Source: Gemmatimonadota bacterium (GTDB lineage Bacteria; Gemmatimonadota; Gemmatimonadetes; Gemmatimonadales; GWC2-71-9). Taken from it: a DNA stretch of 38,892 nt. The stretch lies in the NCBI GenBank assembly GCA_003251175.1, contig QKHC01000080.1, forward strand, positions 1 to 38,892, written 5' to 3'. Within the stretch, counting starts at the first letter, position 1. Every line of letters starts with the position of its first letter. The notes below the pieces were generated by a model, which was not told where the DNA came from, ran no database searches, and saw only the letters and a list, made by a program, of their open reading frames with translations. Of this stretch, positions 36,201-38,892 are shown one piece after another. Both the position numbers and the translations under genes were made by a program.

Positions 36201-37790
36201 ATGTCAGCCCGCCTCGATCAGTTCGTCGACGTCCTCCTGCGCGAGAAGGCGGACCAGCTCTACCTGCTGCCCGACGAACCTGTCACGATCGTGGTCAACG
36301 GCAAGCCGCGGAAGGTGACCAAGCAGCCGCTCACCGACCGGCACATCTACGCGCTGCTGGTCGAGGTTGCCCCATCGGAGGCGGCCGACAAGATCGATCG
36401 GCACGCGGAGGTGGAGTTCGACTACGCCGCGAGCCGCGGACTGGCGCGGATCCGGGTGGTTCCGGAGGGCAAGCGGCTCACCGCGGTGATCTCGCCCCAG
36501 CTGCGCGACAGCGGGGCGGCGACGACGCCGCGCGGCCGGCCGTCGGTGGGGGAGCGCCTCACCCCGCGGGCCCCCGCCCCGCGAGCCCCTCGGCCGTCGG
36601 CCATCGCCGCCGCGCCGTTCGTCGCCGAACCCCTGATGGGCCCGCCGTCGCCGACACTGCCGGCCGCCGCCCCCTCCTCGCTGCCGAGCGAGTTCGCGGC
36701 CTCGCAGTACGCGGCGGCCGAGCAGCGGCTCCAGGGCCTGCTGCGCGCGCTGGTGAAATCGAGCTCGTCGGATCTGCACCTGCGGGTCGGTGAGCCGCCG
36801 ATCTTCCGCACGCACGGCGAGCTGCGCCGCCAGGAGGGCGCGGCGCTCACCGCGCAGGACATCCAGCTGATGCTGCTCGCCGTGACGCCCGAGTCCAACC
36901 GGGCGGAGTGGAAGGAGACGGGCGACACCGACTTTGCCTACGAGGTCGCCGGGCTCGCCCGCTTCCGCTGCAACGCGGCGCGGGAGCGCCGCGGTCCCGC
37001 CGCGGTGCTGCGGGTGATCCCCACCACGATCACCACCGCCGACACCCTGGCGCTGCCCGAAGCGGTCCAGCGACTGTGTCACCTGAGCCGCGGACTGATC
37101 CTGGTCACGGGACCCACCGGCACCGGAAAATCCACGACCCTCGCCGCCCTGATCGACCTGATCAACCGCGAGCGGGCCGTGCACGTGATCACCATCGAGG
37201 ATCCGATCGAGGTGGTGCACGAGAGCCAGCGGGCCGTGGTGACGCAGCGCCAGATCCGGCTCCATTCGGCGGGGTGGCGGGCCGCCGTCCGCGCCGCGCT
37301 GCGCGAGGACCCGGACGTGATCGTGCTGGCCGAGCTGGCGGACGCCGAGGCCGTCGCGCTGGCGCTCGAAGCCGCGGAGGCAGGCCACCTGGTCCTGTCC
37401 ACCATGCGGACCAACACGGTCGTGGCCACGGTGGACCGGCTGGTGGACCAGTTCCCTCCCGAGCGTCACGTCCCGGTGCGGGCCATCCTGGCGGAGGCGC
37501 TGCGCGGAGTGATCGCGCAGGTGATGTGTCGCACGGTGAGTGGGGAGCGTGACGTCGCCCGCGAGATTCTGCTGGTCACCCCGGCGGTGGCGAACCTGAT
37601 CCGCGAAGGCAAGACCTTCCAGCTGCCGGCCCTGATGCAGACCGCGCGCAAAAGCGGGATGCAGACGCTGAACGACGCGCTGCTGGAGCTGGTGGAGAAG
37701 AAGGCCATCGAGCCCGGCGAGGCAGAGCTGCGGGCGGTGGAAAAAGCGACACTGATGGCGGCGATGCGACAGAAGGGGCTGGTGACGTAA
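36201..37790 (+). CDS. Divergent PilT/PilU-family type IV pilus retraction ATPase with duplicated N-terminal domain
   Basis: Walker A GPTGTGKSTTLAAL; ITIEDPIEVVHE; Walker B REDPDVIVLAEL; two PilT-type N-terminal domains separated by a Pro/Ala-rich linker. Confidence 0.9.
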   Translation: MSARLDQFVDVLLREKADQLYLLPDEPVTIVVNGKPRKVTKQPLTDRHIYALLVEVAPSEAADKIDRHAEVEFDYAASRGLARIRVVPEGKRLTAVISPQLRDSGAATTPRGRPSVGERLTPRAPAPRAPRPSAIAAAPFVAEPLMGPPSPTLPAAAPSSLPSEFAASQYAAAEQRLQGLLRALVKSSSSDLHLRVGEPPIFRTHGELRRQEGAALTAQDIQLMLLAVTPESNRAEWKETGDTDFAYEVAGLARFRCNAARERRGPAAVLRVIPTTITTADTLALPEAVQRLCHLSRGLILVTGPTGTGKSTTLAALIDLINRERAVHVITIEDPIEVVHESQRAVVTQRQIRLHSAGWRAAVRAALREDPDVIVLAELADAEAVALALEAAEAGHLVLSTMRTNTVVATVDRLVDQFPPERHVPVRAILAEALRGVIAQVMCRTVSGERDVAREILLVTPAVANLIREGKTFQLPALMQTARKSGMQTLNDALLELVEKKAIEPGEAELRAVEKATLMAAMRQKGLVT

Positions 37791-37920
37791 GGGGCGGTCA
37801 GGGACGGTCAGGGGCGGTCAGGGGCGGTCAGGGACGGTCAGGGACGGTCAGGGGCGGTCAGGGGCGGTCAGGGGCGGTCAGGGACGGTCAGGGACGGTCA
37901 GGGACGGTCAGGGACGGTCA
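37791..37920. repeat. Decamer minisatellite: 13 perfect-length units of GGGRCGGTCA
   Basis: Unit order by base 4 (G=GGGGCGGTCA, A=GGGACGGTCA): G A G G A A G G G A A A A; begins right after the PilT-like TAA. Confidence 0.97.
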
Positions 37921-37939
37921 GGGCGGTGGGAGTCCTCAC

Positions 37940-37957
37940 ACGGTCTCAGACCGTCCC
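37940..37957. other. Palindrome ACGGTCT-C-AGACCGT continuing into inverted minisatellite unit GACCGTCCC
   Basis: ACGGTCTCAGACCGT (37940-37954) plus GACCGTCCC (37949-37957), the reverse complement of GGGACGGTC in the array. Confidence 0.7.
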
Positions 37958-38003
37958 GGTCCGTCTCTGCCCGTCTCGTGGTGGATGGGTGGGATGGGGA
38001 AAG

Positions 38004-38075
38004 AGCCACCGGTCGGATTTGAACCGACGACCACTCGATTACGAATCGAGAGCTCTACCACTGAGCTACGGTGGC
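38004..38075 (-). tRNA. tRNA-Thr(CGT)
   Basis: Minus strand GCCACCG TA GCTC AGTGGTA GAGC T CTCGA TTCGTAA TCGAG TGGTC GTCGG TTCAAAT CCGAC CGGTGGC T: full cloverleaf, anticodon CGT; no encoded CCA. Confidence 0.95.
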
Positions 38076-38192
38076 GGTGTTGTACAGCAACGACTTACCG
38101 CATCGGTCGAGAGGTCTATGCCGTGGTGCCAATGGTGCCGCCAAAACCGGGACCCCGCCGAGCGCCTCGAGACGACCGCCTAACTTAGCCAC

Positions 38193-38315
38193 GTGCCGCT
38201 CGACGCGGTACTCCGCGGCCTCCGCTCGGTGGCGTACCCGGGAATCGCCACGATCCTGACCGGGCCCGAAGCGGGACGGACCGTCCCGCTCCACACCTCC
38301 TTCTCGTACTACTGA
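38193..38315 (+). CDS. Possible leaderless 40-aa small protein
   Basis: GTG start: VPLDAVLRGLRSVAYPGIATILTGPEAGRTVPLHTSFSYY*; about 36 of 40 third positions G/C; TAACTT at 38181-38186, 6 nt before GTG; below the ORF track's size cutoff. Confidence 0.35.
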   Translation: MPLDAVLRGLRSVAYPGIATILTGPEAGRTVPLHTSFSYY

Positions 38316-38364
38316 CGTCCGGGACGAGCGTCTGGACTCGTTCGCCCTGGCGGCCACAACGCGC

Positions 38365-38398
38365 GGGGTCCGGCGCGCCCCCAGGCGCACCGGACCCC
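38365..38398. terminator. Strong two-tier hairpin (terminator or structured RNA element)
   Basis: GGGGTCCGG-C-GCGCC-CCCA-GGCGC-A-CCGGACCCC: 14 bp pairing with one internal mismatch; no U tract. Confidence 0.6.
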
Positions 38399-38594
38399 GG
38401 TACAGCATGACCGATCGGCGCGGACCGCGTCGGTCGACCAGCAGTTACATCGCCCTACGGGCGACCGGCGATCCGCGCCTGCGTTAGGTCATGAGACACT
38501 GGATCACCTCCTCGGTTGCAGGTGGCACATAGGGGAGGAACGCCATCAATCTACACTGGCTGCCGCCACGAGCCCACACCCACCAGGACCGCCG

Positions 38595-38890
38595 TCACCG
38601 CGCGCCCAGCACGCGGCTCGCGCGGGCATAGTCCTTGGGACGCACCCACAGGATCATCCCGTAGCGCCCCTTGCCGGCGCACACCGCGTCGGCAGCCACG
38701 ACGTTGATCCGCGCGTCCGCCAGCTTGGCGAAGTGGCGGTGCGCGGCGCCCGGCCGGTCGTCGCCAGTCATCAGGAAGCCCTTCTTCACCTGGCTCAGCC
38801 GCCAGCTGTTCGCGCGGGCGACGCGCCTGAGACCGGCCATGTCGTCAGTGACGAAGTCCAGCTGTGACCGGCCGCGACCCGTCGGGAATC
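38595..38890 (-). CDS. ACT-domain-like protein, C-terminal part (5' end outside window)
   Basis: Open to window edge: GFPTGRGRSQLDFVTDDMAGLRRVARANSWRLSQVKKGFLMTGDDRPGAAHRHFAKLADARINVVAADAVCAGKGRYGMILWVRPKDYARASRVLGAR*; D-R-P-G-A and R-I-N-V ACT-type motifs. Confidence 0.7.
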   Translation of the reverse strand, partial: FPTGRGRSQLDFVTDDMAGLRRVARANSWRLSQVKKGFLMTGDDRPGAAHRHFAKLADARINVVAADAVCAGKGRYGMILWVRPKDYARASRVLGAR

Positions 38891-38892
38891 CC

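Noticed and set aside
37791-37920. CRISPR array
   Set aside because: Contiguous 10-bp units with no spacers; a minisatellite, not CRISPR
37926-38188. ORFs encoding GFEPTTTRLRIESSTTELRW and SDLNRRPLDYESRALPLSYGG
   Set aside because: Classic spurious translations of the strand antisense to a tRNA (tRNA-Thr at 38004-38075)
38055-38408. 117-aa minus-strand ORF
   Set aside because: Ends inside the tRNA and crosses strong hairpins; no recognisable family
38500-38515. 16S rRNA 3'-end-like CTGGATCACCTCCT on plus strand
   Set aside because: No 16S sequence precedes it; isolated 13-14 nt match, not an rRNA gene

Overview
High-GC window (about 70% GC by eye), probably from Gemmatimonadota or a relative; this taxon guess is inference from gene content and codon style. 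Contents left to right: (1) a sulfur module with a partial rhodanese, a two-domain thiosulfate sulfurtransferase and two YeeE/YedE half-transporters, chained by ATGA overlaps; (2) an NTF2-like lipoprotein, a patatin-like phospholipase and an AI-2E-family exporter; (3) on the minus strand, an APC amino-acid permease followed by an unusual NTF2-like/SNase fusion; (4) a 5'-truncated four-helix-bundle (S23-type) remnant next to a GCTCCCC heptamer array that encodes the C-terminal tail of an S9 peptidase; (5) a DUF5117/DUF5118-type zinc metalloprotease; (6) an ECF sigma / zinc-finger-FecR pair and a secreted protein with a C-terminal membrane anchor; (7) the TIGR03545/TIGR03546 pair, a DUF4382-like lipoprotein and a GNAT acetyltransferase; (8) a large minus-strand copper/silver-resistance island (CopB-type ATPase, BNR-like lipoprotein with a CECC motif, DUF411 protein, CusA, CusB, TolC-like protein, a small Cys/His-rich secreted protein, DUF985 cupin, ceruloplasmin-like multicopper oxidase); (9) the glyoxylate shunt pair (malate synthase, isocitrate lyase); (10) two small proteins, a conserved-looking hypothetical and a divergent PilT-family ATPase with a duplicated N-terminal domain; (11) a 13-copy decamer minisatellite, tRNA-Thr(CGT), a hairpin-dense intergenic region and a partial ACT-domain protein. 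No CRISPR array, rRNA operon, prophage or complete insertion sequence was seen. The strongest leads are the CECC BNR protein in the copper island, the divergent double-NTD PilT, the minisatellite and heptamer repeats (including in-frame coding use), and the hairpin-rich region next to tRNA-Thr with a possible leaderless 40-aa ORF.
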